In this document: piece by piece, positions 21,766 to 36,900 of the stretch
Layout of the letters: every line of letters begins with the position of its first letter
Position numbering within the stretch: the first letter of the stretch is position 1
Origin: Phoronis australis
Lineage: Eukaryota > Phoronida > Phoronidae
Reading direction: 5' to 3'
NCBI GenBank assembly: GCA_002633005.1
Contig: NMRA01000014.1
Coordinates: 1,581,572-1,644,634 of the forward strand
Length of the DNA stretch: 63,063 bases
The notes under the pieces: generated by a model
What the model was told of the DNA's origin: nothing
The model's database searches: none
The model's input: only the letters and a program-made list of their open reading frames with translations
Position numbers and translations under genes: made by a program

Positions 21766-22953
21766 ACTAGTCGGCAATGTCTCAGACAACCGTAGGTTTA
21801 AAGAGGCATTTCGCCGCTGTTTAACTGTCAAAGTTAAATTTGTAACCCGGTGAAGCGCTTTAGATTTAATGGCATTACCAAACTCATTCGATCTTGAATT
21901 GTTGTCGATTGAGCCGGCAACTCGAATAACAGGCAATGCGTAAATGCGTACATTTTTAAAGTCACAAGTCTAGTGTAGGCCAATCCCAATAACGTTCGGA
22001 GCGTTTTCCTGAGCCGCTGGTGGAAAGGGGAGTAGAATCCTCTCACGGTAAGCAGAGATATTTCAAGGTAGCAAAAGCCCAAATTCGGTTTTCACTTTTT
22101 AGCCAGCTAAACAAGGCAAAATGCAGCTTGATATTTAAGTATACGAAATAAACGACAACATATTTGGTGAGTAAAATCATTTTCAGAATATACATTATGT
22201 ATACAATCAGATGATAATTATATAATTCTTGCATGAAGTCAAAATAAGGATCTACTGCTATGTGTAAAAAGTCGAGAAATGGCATCAAAAGCATTTAGAA
22301 ATTGTTTCCTTAATGTCTCAATTATTTGTTGACATTTTAACTTCATAATGCGTCTGTGTTGACTCTACAACCAAGGTATGAGAGCACACCCTACTGTTCT
22401 ATTAGTGGATCAGACTCTACTGGCATGTCAAACGAGACTAGATCTAGTTGTGGTTAGCTTTACAAACTTACTCAAAATTCAGCGAAATTTGTGAAATGAG
22501 AATGACTCAACCCCCACGCAGATGTACTCCGTCTCCCATTCATATATGTTTCTAAAAATATTCTTCACGGAGATTCTTGGCTCCATATGTCAAATGGTCG
22601 CCATGTTTCCCGCTCCTGCTAATTGTCGTAATGAGTGACGTTAAAACAGCGCCTGTGAGTTATGCCATTAGGTGAGTCCCGAAAGCTGTGCTTGAAATTA
22701 TTGAGAGCAACATAAGTGGTGCACGAATTATATCAGGTTACAATATAAACGACCGGTTTCTTAAAATAGGGTTAACATTTGAAAGTAATTATCAGTCATA
22801 TTATTTACCTTTTTCTTTCACCTGGGATCGCAGAATAAGCTGATTCATGGACAAATACGTCATAAAAGAATGATAATTTCATCTTGTTAACCTACATTAT
22901 CGTTCTGAAGGAACAACGAAAGATTCACTAAAACTATTTCAAGAGTCCACTGA
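21766..22953. other. no gene recognised
   Basis: Overlapping minus-strand frames of 82-96 codons occur near 21646-22294, without family similarity or splice-site support. Confidence 0.4.
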
Positions 22954-23104
22954 TAGTGGCGGATTAGAGGGGGCCAAGGGGCCATGGCACCCTAAAATTC
23001 TCCCAGACTCCATTTGGCAGTTCGGGGTGCGAATGTCTGACGGGCAAAATCCTGGCTAATACACTCGCCGGGCCCCCCAACTCAAAATCCTGGATCCGTC
23101 CCTA
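22954..23104. mobile_element. short hAT-like MITE (151 bp)
   Basis: The ends are inverted: left TAGTGGCGGATTAGAGG, right read inward TAGGGACGGATCCAGGA. The interior is GC-richer than its surroundings (GGGCCCCCCAA, GGGGCCAAGGGGCCATGG). Ends of the form GTGGCGGATCCAGG are common in animal hAT-derived short elements. No target duplication is preserved. Confidence 0.55.
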
Positions 23105-26100
23105 GATAGCTAGATGAACTACTGCAAACCAAAACAGTTGCTGCCTACATTCGTCACAAACGAGTTTTACTTACCCTCACTGTTTTGAACAATTTGATCT
23201 CTGATCTCTTCCTTACGAAGCTGCATGTAACTGGTGGAATTTTAATAAAACAAGCACGTTTTACTTTGTAATTTAGAATTCTATGAACCATGTGTGTGTA
23301 AGAATTACTTTGAAAACGACGGCCATTCTACAAGTTGAAATGTAACGTTATCGCAAGTTTGTTTTCGCCGTTAAAGTGCACAGAATATTTCCGTCTGTTC
23401 CAGCTTCTTCAGTGATTAGATTTGTCTGTGCGGATGAGTCGGAATGTTTTCTTCCATATTGCCAGAACGCACATTCAGCGTGAGCCCAATTAGTGAAAAA
23501 CGAGTTTATCACACGAATAATTCGTCAGCAGGTGTTTTCCATTTGACTGCTAAGAATTGAAAGTAACACCGCGAAACGTCACCTAAGTTTCCCCATCAGA
23601 GACACACATGGTGTTTACATGTCACACAAGCAACCGGACACAAAGCGGGTTCACAGGAGACGTTGCATAGGCAGACATAGGGGAGACATGATTAAATAAC
23701 ACCGTCAGCATGCTGGCACGGTTTTCGAGGACATTTTCCTTAAAAAATGGCTGGCCCTTACAACACCCTAAACCCGCCAGTGTGTCGTTGCCGTCACATA
23801 GATAATCCAACAGAGAAAGGATTCACGTGGTGTCAAGGACCCGAAAACAGGGATGATTGATCACGACGTTTTCATGTCACACAGGTACCCCGATACAGGG
23901 CGGATTCACATATGTTGAGCTACCAACACACGGTTTATAAAACATGTACCCTAACACAGAAATCATTAAGAATGGTTGTTTTAAAGAGACTCAGTAGTAA
24001 GTCAAATTTGTTCCGAATTAGATAAAGAATTTTCACTGTTTAATTTTTGAATCTCCGGCAGTCAGCCAGAAATTCATTTGCGCAGTTTGACCTTTGAAAA
24101 AAGTAAAATAACATACACGCAGATGGAGATGGCTTTAAAATATTCTCATCTTTTGATGTTTCAAAACTATGTCGATGTTTTCCGAGTAAATGAACAAAGT
24201 TTATAGGTATATTGTGCGCTGTTTCAGCGATGTGACAACTACTTTGAGACATCTCGTTATTTCAGGACGAGGGCGAGTGTCACGTGTTTTGAGTTAATTT
24301 TGCGACTGCTACGAAAATTCGAGTTGTGAAGTAAGATAAGATAACAGTTCTTATTTTCTATGGTTAAACTGTGTTCAAAATGAAGATCACGAGTGTTTTG
24401 TACGTTGATAAAATTCTTCATTCTTATTTAATCTTATTTTGAAATTGGCCATTTTCAGCAGCACTCACTATATAAATGTAACTTACTTGAAGTACAGGAA
24501 ATAGCAGCCACAGATACAAGATATCTTGCAGGCATCACTAACAAGCTGTTATCATTAAAAGAATGATTCATTAAATTGTAATATTTTTGTGTAAACCAAG
24601 ACCTAATGAGAGAACAAGTAACAAACCGTTAGGTATAGAAGTAACTTACTGACAGATAACCACTAATCATACACTGTTATAACGGGAAGGCTATTTATGT
24701 TCTTATACAGACGATCAGAGTCACTGAAGGGATGCTAATCTATCGACTATAGATCAAAAAAAAAAAGAACAATAAACAACAACAGCAACAAAAAAATCAA
24801 AACTAGCACGGTTCTCTACTTGAGGATGTACTACATTGAGTCACTGTGGACACATGTACGCAGGTTGAACAATTAGTTTCTCGTCCCTGTTTTCAAACAT
24901 TAAACAAGACACATACAGATTATGACCATTTATGTGCAACTTTTCGTATTATTTGTGTGATTGTTATTAATATTTAAACTGGAATAAAGAGCATATCTTG
25001 ACGAACTGAACAGGTAATAACGATTAGGACAACTGTTTCCATTGTATCGATCAGTGGCACACGCATATAAAACAATCTTTTTCACCAGGTCTTATATTAC
25101 TTTCGCCCTACAGGCATGTTTGTTATAGATTGAAGTTATTGGGCTCAAAGTCAGGAATTGCATGACTCGTAACCACTGAAACAAATATTGGTTCGACAGA
25201 GCTGAAGGTTATTTCACCGTTAACCGTTCAGCTTGTTCGTTTAGTTATTTTGGCTTAACAAATACTGTACCTGTAATCTTTTTTGAGACAAAAAAACGTA
25301 CAACTGAATTCACACTTTGTTTTGCCATGGAATACTCCGACATGTTGGAATCGTTGTTCGCATAAAAATGTTGTAGAAAATTAAATCTCTGCAACTGTCT
25401 CTCTCATTTTGCTTGGATGGAAGACATATTGCCAGCTTAAAAGCACAGCTTTAAAAGGATAACCAGAACTCAAGAAAGTCTGGGCTCCGATGGCTCGTTC
25501 GTTACTGATCCGGTAGGCCTGCAGATTGTCGGTTAGTTAGTAGCTTAAATGTTACAGCTCAATGATCCGTAACTAGACAACTAAACGTAGTAGCGAAGTA
25601 AAACTTTGTGTTCAGCTTGACTACTGTACAACAACAGTTTCAAAACTTTCACGAAGTTGTACCTGTAATAGATTTAACAATTAAAACACATTTTAACGTC
25701 AAGAGCGTTGCATCGAAAATGTCCCGATGCGTTTTCCATTCGTCTTTCAACTCACCCTGTAGATGTTCGCTGGAAGAACGACTCTTCCTCAGATAAAAAA
25801 CTGATATGGTTTGTTGGTTCCAGACGAATGTTGGGATACTGTGTTTCTTTTGTTTGGTCACCTCCTGTTCGCCGTGTTAGTCGAGCAATGGGATCCATAA
25901 CACGTTGGAATCATTCCGACCGAAATAAGTAGGATGAATCGGGGCAGATAAAAGGAACCCACTTAACCGCTTGACAAAATCTTGCAGATGTTTCGAACGC
26001 CAAAGCACGGACTGCTTTCTTTATATATTCAAAACAAGGTATCGGTTGATTACCGAAAGCTAAACGACACCAGGTTCGCGCCGACGTTTGTTCGAAACAC

Positions 26101-26939
26101 TGATTGGCGATGATGTCAGAATAGGTCCCGCCTTCCCCAAACCGCATGACTGAGAATCTTTGAAATTGAAAGCATCGAGTTCAGGGTAATAGAAAAGGTA
26201 TAAGGTTGCCAACCGCGCCTCTGAAGATCTGTCCGTTTCAATACAGGCAACACTGCTTATAACTATTTAAACTATTGACGCACATATGCATTCAGTTATC
26301 CGGGTTATCTGCTACCTGACTGTTCAGTCTATATTAACTATATGCCAGTATCACTTATGAATAACAATGCTGAGAGCGCCCGTTGAACTGGCAAAGTACT
26401 GTGAAACAATGTAGGTACTACCGAGCGTTCCTCATGTAAGGGAACCTGGGCAGCTTGCTATTCGTTATTAGTAGATTGGGTCTCGTTTTGGTGTATGTTG
26501 TTGTTTATGCTTTGAAAAACAAAAAAATAATATCCTTATATCTGCTTATAAGTGATGAGACGGTGCTTTTTACTCAGCTCAAACCAGATTCCCTGAATGA
26601 TTCAGTGGCTCGATTAGCCATACAAATCTGGTTAGATGCATTTCGGTAATTTATTTACATCAGCAAGTATGTTAATATTATTGCCCGAATGAACTTAATA
26701 ACGTACTAAACATCTAATTACTTCATTCTAATTATTAACACGTACATGCAATAAGTCATGCCTTGTTTAGGAAACTCAAATATTATACAAAACGGGCAGT
26801 GCATTCTACGACAGGAATAAACACCCTACTTCCACGCTTTAGTCAACCCCTTTCACTTCCGTTACCAACATTACTGCGGTGTTAATGACATTGGTGCTGT
26901 CGACATGCTGACGTTTTACGTTAACCCCAGGGATCCGTT
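23105..26939. other. no gene recognised; local duplication inside
   Basis: Around 23612-23655 and 23868-23912 a ~45-bp sequence occurs twice (CATGTCACACA-G, GG-ACA-AG-GGTTCACA versus CGATACAGGGCGGATTCACA). An A-rich tract with AAC units sits at 24754-24800 and could be the tail of an old retroposon. Frames of 70-78 codons on both strands at 25608-26147 match no domain I recognise. Confidence 0.4.
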
Positions 26940-27215
<276 letters not shown>

Positions 27216-27248
27216 CATGGTATACAAGCAATAACAGGACGATCATAG

Positions 27249-30200
27249 GCAGTTATGTAGTTAGGGCCACAGTGCGCTTATCCCAGAACAACACGTTCAA
27301 GTGGCATTTAACCTTCATGTCTTTTGTTAAAAACAACTTTGGTTTTGCTCAGTGACATCACTATAAAATTGGCCTTATCTTGATCCTTAACTTAAGTTTA
27401 AAATTGGTTTCTGGGGTCGGAAGAACTCGACAATCCCTTTAGTCAAACAAGCAGCGTGACCTAAAATTTTCTGTTGTTAGTCTGACGAAGTAACGAGCTG
27501 ACAGTTCATTTGAAGCCCTGAGATCAATTTAGTTTGGCTAAGGAGCAATTTGAAACCGACAGTATAAAGGTTACTGGCTTATTTCAAAAGTCGATTTTTG
27601 ACAGAAAGCATGGGTTCATGGCGCTTTAACACATGAAGGAAACAACGAGTAAAGTGCTGGTTAGTTAGTGAGTAAATAATACGCTAAACACGGTGAAATC
27701 AATGTACACATGCCCTGGTCATCGGCTGTTTTTTTTTTTGGAAAATTAATAGTTTTATATCATTAAAGGTTTGAGAAAGCAACTGGCGGTGGTGGAGTTC
27801 GAAGTATATCCGTAATGGCAGAAAGACATCAGCATCACGCTAATATACAGAACGGAACAAATTTCCTAAACAGTTTCACGGTTTGTTTGTTTGCTAATTG
27901 AATTATACGACCTATTCAGTAAAGGAGTGTGTTAATTTGTAGACCAGGACTGTGTTTGTTATAGATCCTTTCTTCTGTGCAATGATAATGTCTTCTCAAA
28001 TAGAGGGCGCTAGTGAAAGTACAAACATGTTCCACTTGAGAATCGGACTCTTTTAATGGCAGCTGGATTCAAATTTATAATTTTGCAATACTAGAATGGC
28101 AACGATTTTTTTAGTTTAATTGACAAATGTTGTGTTGATAAACTTTACCGATGGAGCACGCTTGGCTACAGCCAGGAGCAATACCAACCGGCTTTTTTGA
28201 TGAAAAGATAAAAAGCGCACCTACGTATCTCATCACTAGGCTAATGCATTGCAGTCTTTCAAAATTAAATACAAGATGCCTAGGTATAATTCAGTCAAGG
28301 TTTTCCCATCTTCAGACACGTCACTGCAAGAAGCATTTTTTCACCGATTGCTCCGTGCGTGGCTTAATTCCCCTTCTCCACCGCGGCGATGATTTTCATA
28401 TATGGTAACTAGCCGTGGGCTCATGACTCACACTGTAGGACTCGTGTTCACTGCACTAGGTCTCTGTAAGTTCAAGCTCTGTAAACAGAGCTGGTGGCCA
28501 GGTGACGGGCATCACGTGACCAATGAATTATGAGTCAACTAATTAAATAAGTATGAAAATAAATGAATAAATAGCACTAAATGAACTGTGGGAAAAAGTT
28601 GTCAAAACGATGTTACCAAACGTTTGAAATAGACAGCAATGGGTGTCTTGATCGTGCACAACTGCTTCGTGTTAAGTCAACGAAAATCATGTTTTTTGTT
28701 CTTTTATACAGTTTTTACTTTCGTGAGTTATTTGCTAGCGTCGACTTTTGATGTGTAGTAGTTTTCATGCGTTGGTCCTAAACGTTTACCAGCGTTCCTC
28801 TTGCACAACGTAAACTGAACATCTCCTGGATGTGGCGTAACTCAGTAATTAACCGTAGCCCTTGTATAAACTGACTGTCATGTACAAGGATTTAGTTTGA
28901 GTATGTTTAAATCTATACATGATGAATGTATGTTTACATTGGCTCAGGGTGGCATGTTACAACGTCTTTTTGAAATAACAAATAATTGCTCGCTGTCTAC
29001 CTAATTTTATCCTTCGTGGGCCCGATACGTACACGCTAGGTTGGCGTTCTCACATCTACCACTCTATGGCTCTTTCGTCTCATCAGTGTTTTAAGCCAGT
29101 GTCTTTTTCGAAAGTGAGCACACAAAGAAAGTTATCATCACAACGAAATCAAAAAGCATGACTATTTATCCCCTTCCTGACATGGGTATCTACCCCTCAC
29201 TTATTAAACTCGTCTAGAAAATGTACTTTAAAGTGTATTTGATGAATAAATAAATACCGCTAATGAAAATATCACCAATCATGCATTGCAAGTAGCCAGA
29301 TTTTTACTGCGTTGGTGTTTTATAACTTGCAGTCAAAATTAGTGTCAGGGTTATGAAAGAAAAGGAGACATAAGACGTCAGTAATCGAAGCCTCCCAGAT
29401 AAAAAGCTACACGGTATGCTCTGGACATTCAATATTCATTGGTAACGTGAGGCTAACAGTAGATTGTAAAGCATAGGCGAAAAAAGTCTGTTTGAGATGA
29501 CTTTTCATCCGCGTAACTTCTTCAACTATGGTAAAGCGGAAAATATCAATTAGTAAAGATTTAAACAGAAATACAAACAAATGAATTCAGCTACTATGTG
29601 CACAAAAACTGAGCAGCAAGAAACCGCAACTTAGAAAGTATGTCAAAGACAGATTATCTGAGCTAACTGAGAAGCACAGAGTTCCTAGATATGAGCAAGG
29701 TGTAACTGACAATGTCGTCTGCTTGCACTCGTCACATGCCCCACCCGTATACCATATCGTCCTACTTCACTCCATGACACCCCTCTTTGTACCATTGCAT
29801 ACAAGGGTGCAAATAGAATAGTCCAATATACGTACTTATACATAGGCCTATGAAGGTATATGTGGGCACAACAGGACACGGCTCTGTTGTTCACTGGAAA
29901 AAGTACCCCCCCCCTCCTATAGCACCGATTAGCTTGCGTTTGCTTCGTCCCGTGTTGAACACGCCAATGCGCACTCACAAGCGACGGAGATTAGATACTG
30001 ACTAACTACTAGACAAGAGTTGCGGACTTCACGTGATGTGATGAGCACTTAGACACACGTATTAAGACACCCGGATGTAATGAACATTTAGGACAGACAT
30101 GTTAAGAATACGGAAAGTAAAACAACCAAAGAACAGTGCGTAGAATATCGATAAGGAAATAATCTATACAAAGGTTAGTAAAGCCAAAATCTTTGGTAAA

Positions 30201-30689
30201 GCTAGTTTTGTGAACGTTTCTATTTGCTTAACATATGTCATCAACTGAGCGTGATCTTCTTAAGTAAACATTTCAAAAATGTTTATTTGACAATATTAAT
30301 AACGATAAGCTGTTAAACGGATTTACTAAGCACGTGATCGTCTCATTTGTTGACTAAGCTCAGTTAGTTCGAATACACTTCAGTCAATGTCTGTATGTAT
30401 TGAAGCGACCCCTACAGGATGTTTTCCACGTTTAGTCGACATTTTTCAGAAACACCTTCAGACGCATTCATTTTCATCGCGGTATTCTTCTAAGTTATCA
30501 GAGTTGTGGTTTGTGGAAGTGTATAAAAAAGAAATTATCCAAACTATGTCATTGTTCAACGCGCAACCCATGTGGCTATCAGGGGCGGTTGCTGTATGTT
30601 GCTGTAGGTTCACGAGACGGATGGCCAAAAATTTATTTCATCATCTACAAGACGGAATGGCTACATGGAATCATTTAGAACTTTCAGAT
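27249..30689. other. no gene recognised
   Basis: Anonymous sequence. It includes a CTCF-like 14-mer at 27997-28010 (12 of 14), a run of nine C at ~29906-29914, and a 113-codon plus-strand frame (30387-30728) whose last codons enter the dispersed repeat; this frame has no known domain. Confidence 0.4.
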
Positions 30690-30975
30690 ACTAAATGCTT
30701 TATCCATTGCTGTCCAAAACTTCGTTAGGAATTATTTTCAAAATGTTCTACTTTTGCATGAAAACGACTTTCAAAAATAGGGAATTTATGATTTTTATGA
30801 AAAATTGAGAAAACTGTAACAACGCTTTATGATTAATTTAAGTAAAAAGACAGAGTCATGTGAAGGAAGTATTGACAGATTGGTATAAAGTGAAAATCTT
30901 TCTACCTTCAGAAAAAGTAAAATTACACTGATTAAAAATCTGTATTTTTTGTAGACATTTTTTTTGTCTATAACT
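30690..30975 (+). repeat. dispersed non-coding repeat, copy 2
   Basis: Shares CCATTGCTGTCCAAAACTT, GGAATTATTTTCAAAATG, a GTCATGTGA segment, CAGATTGGTATAAAGT, TTTCTACCTTCAGAAAAA and TTTTTTGTAGACATTT in the same order with copies at 21310 and 50935. The 16-base word CAGATTGGTATAAAGT is identical to copy 3. Confidence 0.6.
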
Positions 30976-33900
30976 CATTTTGCGCAAAATAGATACAAAA
31001 GATAATTTTGATCCCGTGTTTCAGAAATTCAGGGTAGCTACCAAGCTGAACCTAGTGACGCCTATTGACAACTAATGAAGGCAGAATCACAACAGACTGA
31101 AGTCGGCGATGTTTGCAAGCCATTCACTTCCGAAAACACTTAACAGAATCAGGTCTGTTCCGGACTATTTGTTCAAACTCAGAACTTTATTCGAAAACCG
31201 AAGCGTTTACATTTGCTCTGCTGGTAAAATATCGATTGAGAGTTTCTATGATCGTCATACGTAACGCAGAACTTTTATCTAACTTGACATAGGCCTACGT
31301 TAACCTCGAGTCATTGTAGTGAACTTCATACAAATTTTTATTTTGTTTCCGTGTACTTAGGGACGTTTTCTTTGCTAAACAACTTCATCCAATATTAATC
31401 CCCGTTTTTTAAAGCGTTTTACTCTACTTTGATGGTCAATAAGTAAAAAAAGCAGGAATAGACCGCCGAACAGTGTAATACATTGCAGGCACTGTGACCC
31501 GCTCCCCCACAGCACCCTTACTAGACACACACACACACCATTTCAGGTAGGTGCATACAAACGGTTACACAAGCAGTCATTGCAGACTTACAATTTCAAA
31601 TTATTATTAAATAATGTTTGAGCACGATCCGCAGCAAATGAGTTTCGATTTTGTTTCTTCATTTCCAAGTAAGTCATATACATGTCCACTCCATCTGAAA
31701 AAACTGTTTCCTGCGTGTTTTCTGCAAAGGCCTTTGTGGGTTCGAAAGCAGTAAAAATTGTCAATTGCGTTAATATTCAGTTCCCATGCTAGAGCGGCGT
31801 CCATTGACAGAGTTTCTAATCTTGTCAGTAGATTTTGAAAAATGGTGAAAGACAGAACGTTCTTCAGTTGCAAGAACACCGAACGACTGGCTGTTCTCCC
31901 TGAGCAATTGTCCCAAGCAGTTTACGGTATATCCCCAGGTGGCTTCAAAGAGCTTGCCTAACTTGGTTCAACATAGGCGGCGGCACATGTTTTTAAGTAG
32001 GGTTATATGTGTAAGAGTAGGAGCAGTGAATTATTTGTGACATTTTATCACAAAAACAAAAATAAAGCTGAACACTTACTTATCAAATAGTTTGGCGTTA
32101 CTAACAATCTCTCTCAATATAATAATAATATAATGACAAACGGGCGGAAGTTTTGTGATACGGACTTAATTCGCGGTAAACCAGTAAATTTGAATTTCTC
32201 AAAGAAGAAAATTCTCGTCTTAGATTATTCATATGACCTAAACCTATTTCATAATCCCTACAACAAAACATAATCGCCATATATAGGGAAATACAGAGGG
32301 CAACCACCGTGATCTTGAATGTGACGCACATTTGAGACGCTCGAGTTGACTTCGCACTATTTCAGATAAAATAGTTCAAAAACAAAGTTGGTGGCCCTTA
32401 ACTTTTTATATTTCATAGGAAACGCGAGCTGTGTCAAAGCAAAACACCAAAGAAAAATGACGTTGCGACTATTTGTGTAGAAGTCAAGTTGAAAACGCTT
32501 AACTTTGAGGTACTCAAAATCCAGAAGAAAAAATACTTTACACTGACATATGGAAATCAGTACACCTGGAAATGTGCTTAAAGCCGCAAAACATAAAACT
32601 CACATTGTACAACGAAATTAATCCATTTTTAAAAGTATTTCAACCATTATTGTTATTAGGGATGACTTTTCAGTTGCCCATGTAAATTTCGCATTTCTGC
32701 CGCACGTGCATCTGGTAAGACGACTGTGACGGAAAAACCAATTCGGTGACTCCGCTTTTGCATATAATTGTCCAAAACATAGACTATTAAGGTTTTAAAA
32801 AGTTCAACGGTAAACTAAAACTGTGTCGAACAGCCTTAATAGATCTAAGTTCGTACGTACGCACTCAAAATGTCAAATTTGACGGAATAATACGGATTTG
32901 GATGTTGGAGCAAATTATCGAGTGCATAGGTTGAAATTAAGCGATCATTCGTTGTCTGAGCTTGCGTGTTTTGAAAGTATTAAGAAGGAAATGTAATTTG
33001 TGTTGCACTCCCTTTGCCACCGGGAACCCTTAACTGATACGGTCCCCGGGGACAGTGACCCCCCTGGTCCTCAGTCTCTGTGTCACTGATAGCAATTGCA
33101 GAGCCATAGCTATTGATCCCACACTGCATATCGAAGTGATCATTAATATATGTGCAAGGATCATTACAGGTGTTTATGAGCATAAACTACGAACAAATGT
33201 CAATGTTATACTTAAAAACGTACCCGCATATGCATGCTAAAGAATCTATAATATGAGGGGATTTCCCTCAACTGTTTATTTACATCGACCGCTGCCGTAA
33301 GATACTTGCACAATGTGAAAAATGGCTAATTAAGCAAACAGACTTAAGATTACAAAAGAACACCTAAAACTCAGAGCCTTGATCTAATGACGATTGATAA
33401 TCATTTTCCTAACAAGCTAACAGACTCGCAATCTATTTGCCTAGTTATACATATTTTATGAATATTTTGAAACCACTCAAACTATTTGGATCGATTTAGA
33501 GACCTTACATTACAGCTGCGATTGTTTTCTCAACACGCCAATAACGTCAACGCCTGGTGCTTATTTAATCAGCCTCCCTATTGATTTCCCGCGCTTTTTG
33601 TAAGGTGGGGCAGCTAACAGCTTTAGTTTTCATTTGGCCAGTCGAGTTAGTGAATAATGACTCGAGCAATCAATACAGACAATAGAACTCTCAAGTCAAA
33701 CTGTGATATTTGCAACACATCCTAATGTGTAAAACATACATACGAAGACCGAGCACAAAAGTTTTTTTTTAATCACTCCAACCAGCAACAAAAACGTATT
33801 TGCACAATCCACACATTTACAAACCAGACTTCCTATTTGTACAAAATGGTCCCCTCGTGTAATTAATCTTTGAAATAAGAATTGCAGACATTGTAGCACC

Positions 33901-36900
33901 ACTGTCATCGAATTACGTCGGATACGGGGTTGCAATAGACCTTCGAAGAAAAAATGTGTTACGTAATTTTAGTTGCTATGGCGGTTTGTACAAGTCTGTC
34001 TTCGGGTATCTTGACCGGATGAAACAATAGAGGGCTCTCCTCCTCCTCCTCAGAAAACGGTCTACGGCCAGGGAAGTGATGCAACTAAATGCAGTCGAAG
34101 GGACAAGAGCGCTTCCAGCTGTAAGCCACCAAGAGAAGGGATTGATATCACTTGGGATGACCTCGCAACAGGGACATGGGAGACGCGACACACGGTGTTA
34201 AAAAACAAATGGAATATGACACTAAGGACTGATACAGACGATTGTTGTACGATTGTTGACTTTCTTCAGTGATATCATACGTGATGTTAGGTTCTTTAAT
34301 TCTATAATTACTCATATAAGTACGAGTTGTCCTTTTTACTTCGCGCCAGGTTGTTTCCCGAACTACAACTGTTTGCGCTTCAGCTGACTCCACAAACTGT
34401 CGACAGCTGGTGCAAATTGACGCATCGAATTATTGAGACGGTTAGTGCTCCAAAGATCTCACAAAATATTTGAATTTTAGGATTATGAAAGTTGTTTAAC
34501 AGGGCACTATTCTTATTCAACAAAATTAAAGCCTCCATGTAACTGAATTAAAGTGGTTGCCGAATTTACGAAACTGTAAAGCTGACAGAGGTCGACTTAT
34601 TTTCCCATTGAGGATGACATCTTCACTGATGAGAAAAGGCTGCCTTTCAAATGGGCCCCGAAGTAACATTATTGCTTTGCACTATTTTGTCGGAAGCTGC
34701 ACTTGTCCAGGCCATGTTCGCAGAATGGGAGGAAATCATTAATTTATGACGGCTTACGAGGACGCACTTCTCCTATCGGAAGTTGCCTTCATTGTCACGA
34801 TCGCTTGAGCAAATTCCACTGTACAAAACGCACTTTTGTCGAGTTTAGCAGAAATGGCCCACTAACCGGTTCATTTCACAAACCCTTCCCCCGTCATATA
34901 TCAGTGAGCACCAGGTTCTATGACGTAACACAGTACGAAACGTTTTGTTGCTCATTGTAATTCCAGATACCTCACCTTCCGTGTCACCCTCATGAAGCAT
35001 CAGGTGCATAGCAAGGTTGCTCATCACCGTCAGATGTCACCAGATGAAAACTTTTGCCCTCACTAGGATGACCTTTCCCTCATCTCAGAACTCATAATAA
35101 CAGTACGATTCCTCACTACCTAAGCAGTGTTCGTTCATTGAAATTGACGCAGTAACACTTGCAGTGTATAGGCTACACTCATTGTAACTTATGTCATATT
35201 TACGCGTAGACTTCAGAAAACACAAGTAAAACAAAAATATAATGAAAACGCCGAGTTTAGCAAGTCTATGAAAAAGCAAGTTTTGATTAAGGCCACTTAC
35301 CGCTATAAAATTTACATTCTCTTGTTCCATACTTGGTTTAGAGGAACTCATCGACAGTTAGTTGTTTCTTAAAACCAAGCTCATAAAAAACTCCCGGTAA
35401 CATCTATTTTGACTAAGCAACAAATGAAGACCAACTTCATAACTGTATGTTACCTATATAAAACTTGATTTTGACTGAAGGCATGTGTTTAATGTCGCTT
35501 TAATTAGGCTGCAAAATTTCATGATTTGATTTTTGCCATCTGATTTTACGTCTGGAACGCAATGCCCTCTTTTTGTAATCTTTTTTATTCCACTGACGCT
35601 CATCATATCACGTTTCTTAATATCCTTAGAATTAATTTTAAAAATAGCCAGAATATAAACGGCGCCCAATGTGTAGCCACAATCTACAGGCACTGCGGAA
35701 GTGGATACAGTGAACCACGTGATTCCTAACTGCACCGAGTTCCCTAAGATCGATCTTGATTCGACATCATCAGATAGTCCCCTTCAATGACTTACCCGCC
35801 TAACCCGTGAAATCCGCCTCGTCTGTGATGATGGTGATAATAGCGACGGTCAAAAACATGGAAATTGTCTCCCGGTCTCCAGTGGCCGTGCATAGCTTTT
35901 GAACCAGAGAACTCGCATATAGAACGTCTTCAGTCTTTTAACATTTTAATGGTTACAATTCTGCTATTTGCTAACCACGTATTGCCTTTTCTCAGTTGTA
36001 CTCTTGTAACATGCGGGAAGTGATCTGCGCATTACGGCGACCTTGTGGCTGGTTTTATAACTCATCGATTTCATCCCTTCTCAATATAACAGGTCCACGC
36101 GTAACAGTGAAATAAAAGAAAAACTTTTAACCGCCATTGGCTGAGATTGAGGACAATTGCTGTACACGTGACTTTATTCTTTGTTGCGGTTGGTCGATAG
36201 AGAATCTTGGAGCAGGTAATTAGCCATGAGGGGCAATTGTACACTGAAACAGCCGTCAACGTACTAATAACAATTATACACTTATTGAGAGCTTTGTGGG
36301 CCACGTTGTGTATACATAAATAATACATGAATGACTAGAAATTTTTCAATTAGCGAACTGTTACGCAGAGATACAAATAGCTTTAAAATTGGCGTTTGGA
36401 ACCATCAGGACGCGAACGCTGACTTTTTCGTTTAATTTCGCTTTTATTTTATCCCGGCTCAGTTATCCTGCCACAATCTCCACTGGCATCACATAATGTT
36501 CTCTATTATGAAAACAAAACGGAAAAGTTCGCGATAGATGTTAGCCAATACTCAGCCCTGTTTAAGGGTTAGTTTACCGACTAGATAGATGTCAGAAAAT
36601 TTTTACATGAGGTTTTGGCAATGTTTGGTTCAGTGGACGTCTGGATTTCACACACACGCTTTCCTGGTATACACGTACTGTCATACTCGTGAAAATTTAT
36701 AGTTTTTACTGTGATGTGACTACATGTATCAGTGACACAAGGTAACTTTACTTGTATAAGACGATTTTCTTCGCGTTTTAAGCAATTCACGTGAAAAGCG
36801 TTTGTTCAAACCCCGACTCTCACGTTCTACGTTACGTCGAAGCTGTAAACCATGTACAGGGGCTGACTTATCACTGAAGGAACACTGTGCTTATCACTTC

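Noticed and set aside
25760-26050. Minus-strand CTGAGGAAGAGTCGTTCTTCC and CGTTCGAAACATCTGC resembling pieces of hammerhead ribozyme or Penelope repeats
   Set aside because: The conserved catalytic core CUGANGA...GAAA with flanking stems is not complete in either place.
30387-30728. 113-codon plus-strand frame
   Set aside because: Its end lies within a dispersed repeat, no domain is visible and no splice sites are convincing.
35295-35351. Seventeen codons from an ATG to a perfect GTAAGT donor on the minus strand
   Set aside because: Too short to judge, weak start context, no homology; a chance donor is likely in 63 kb.
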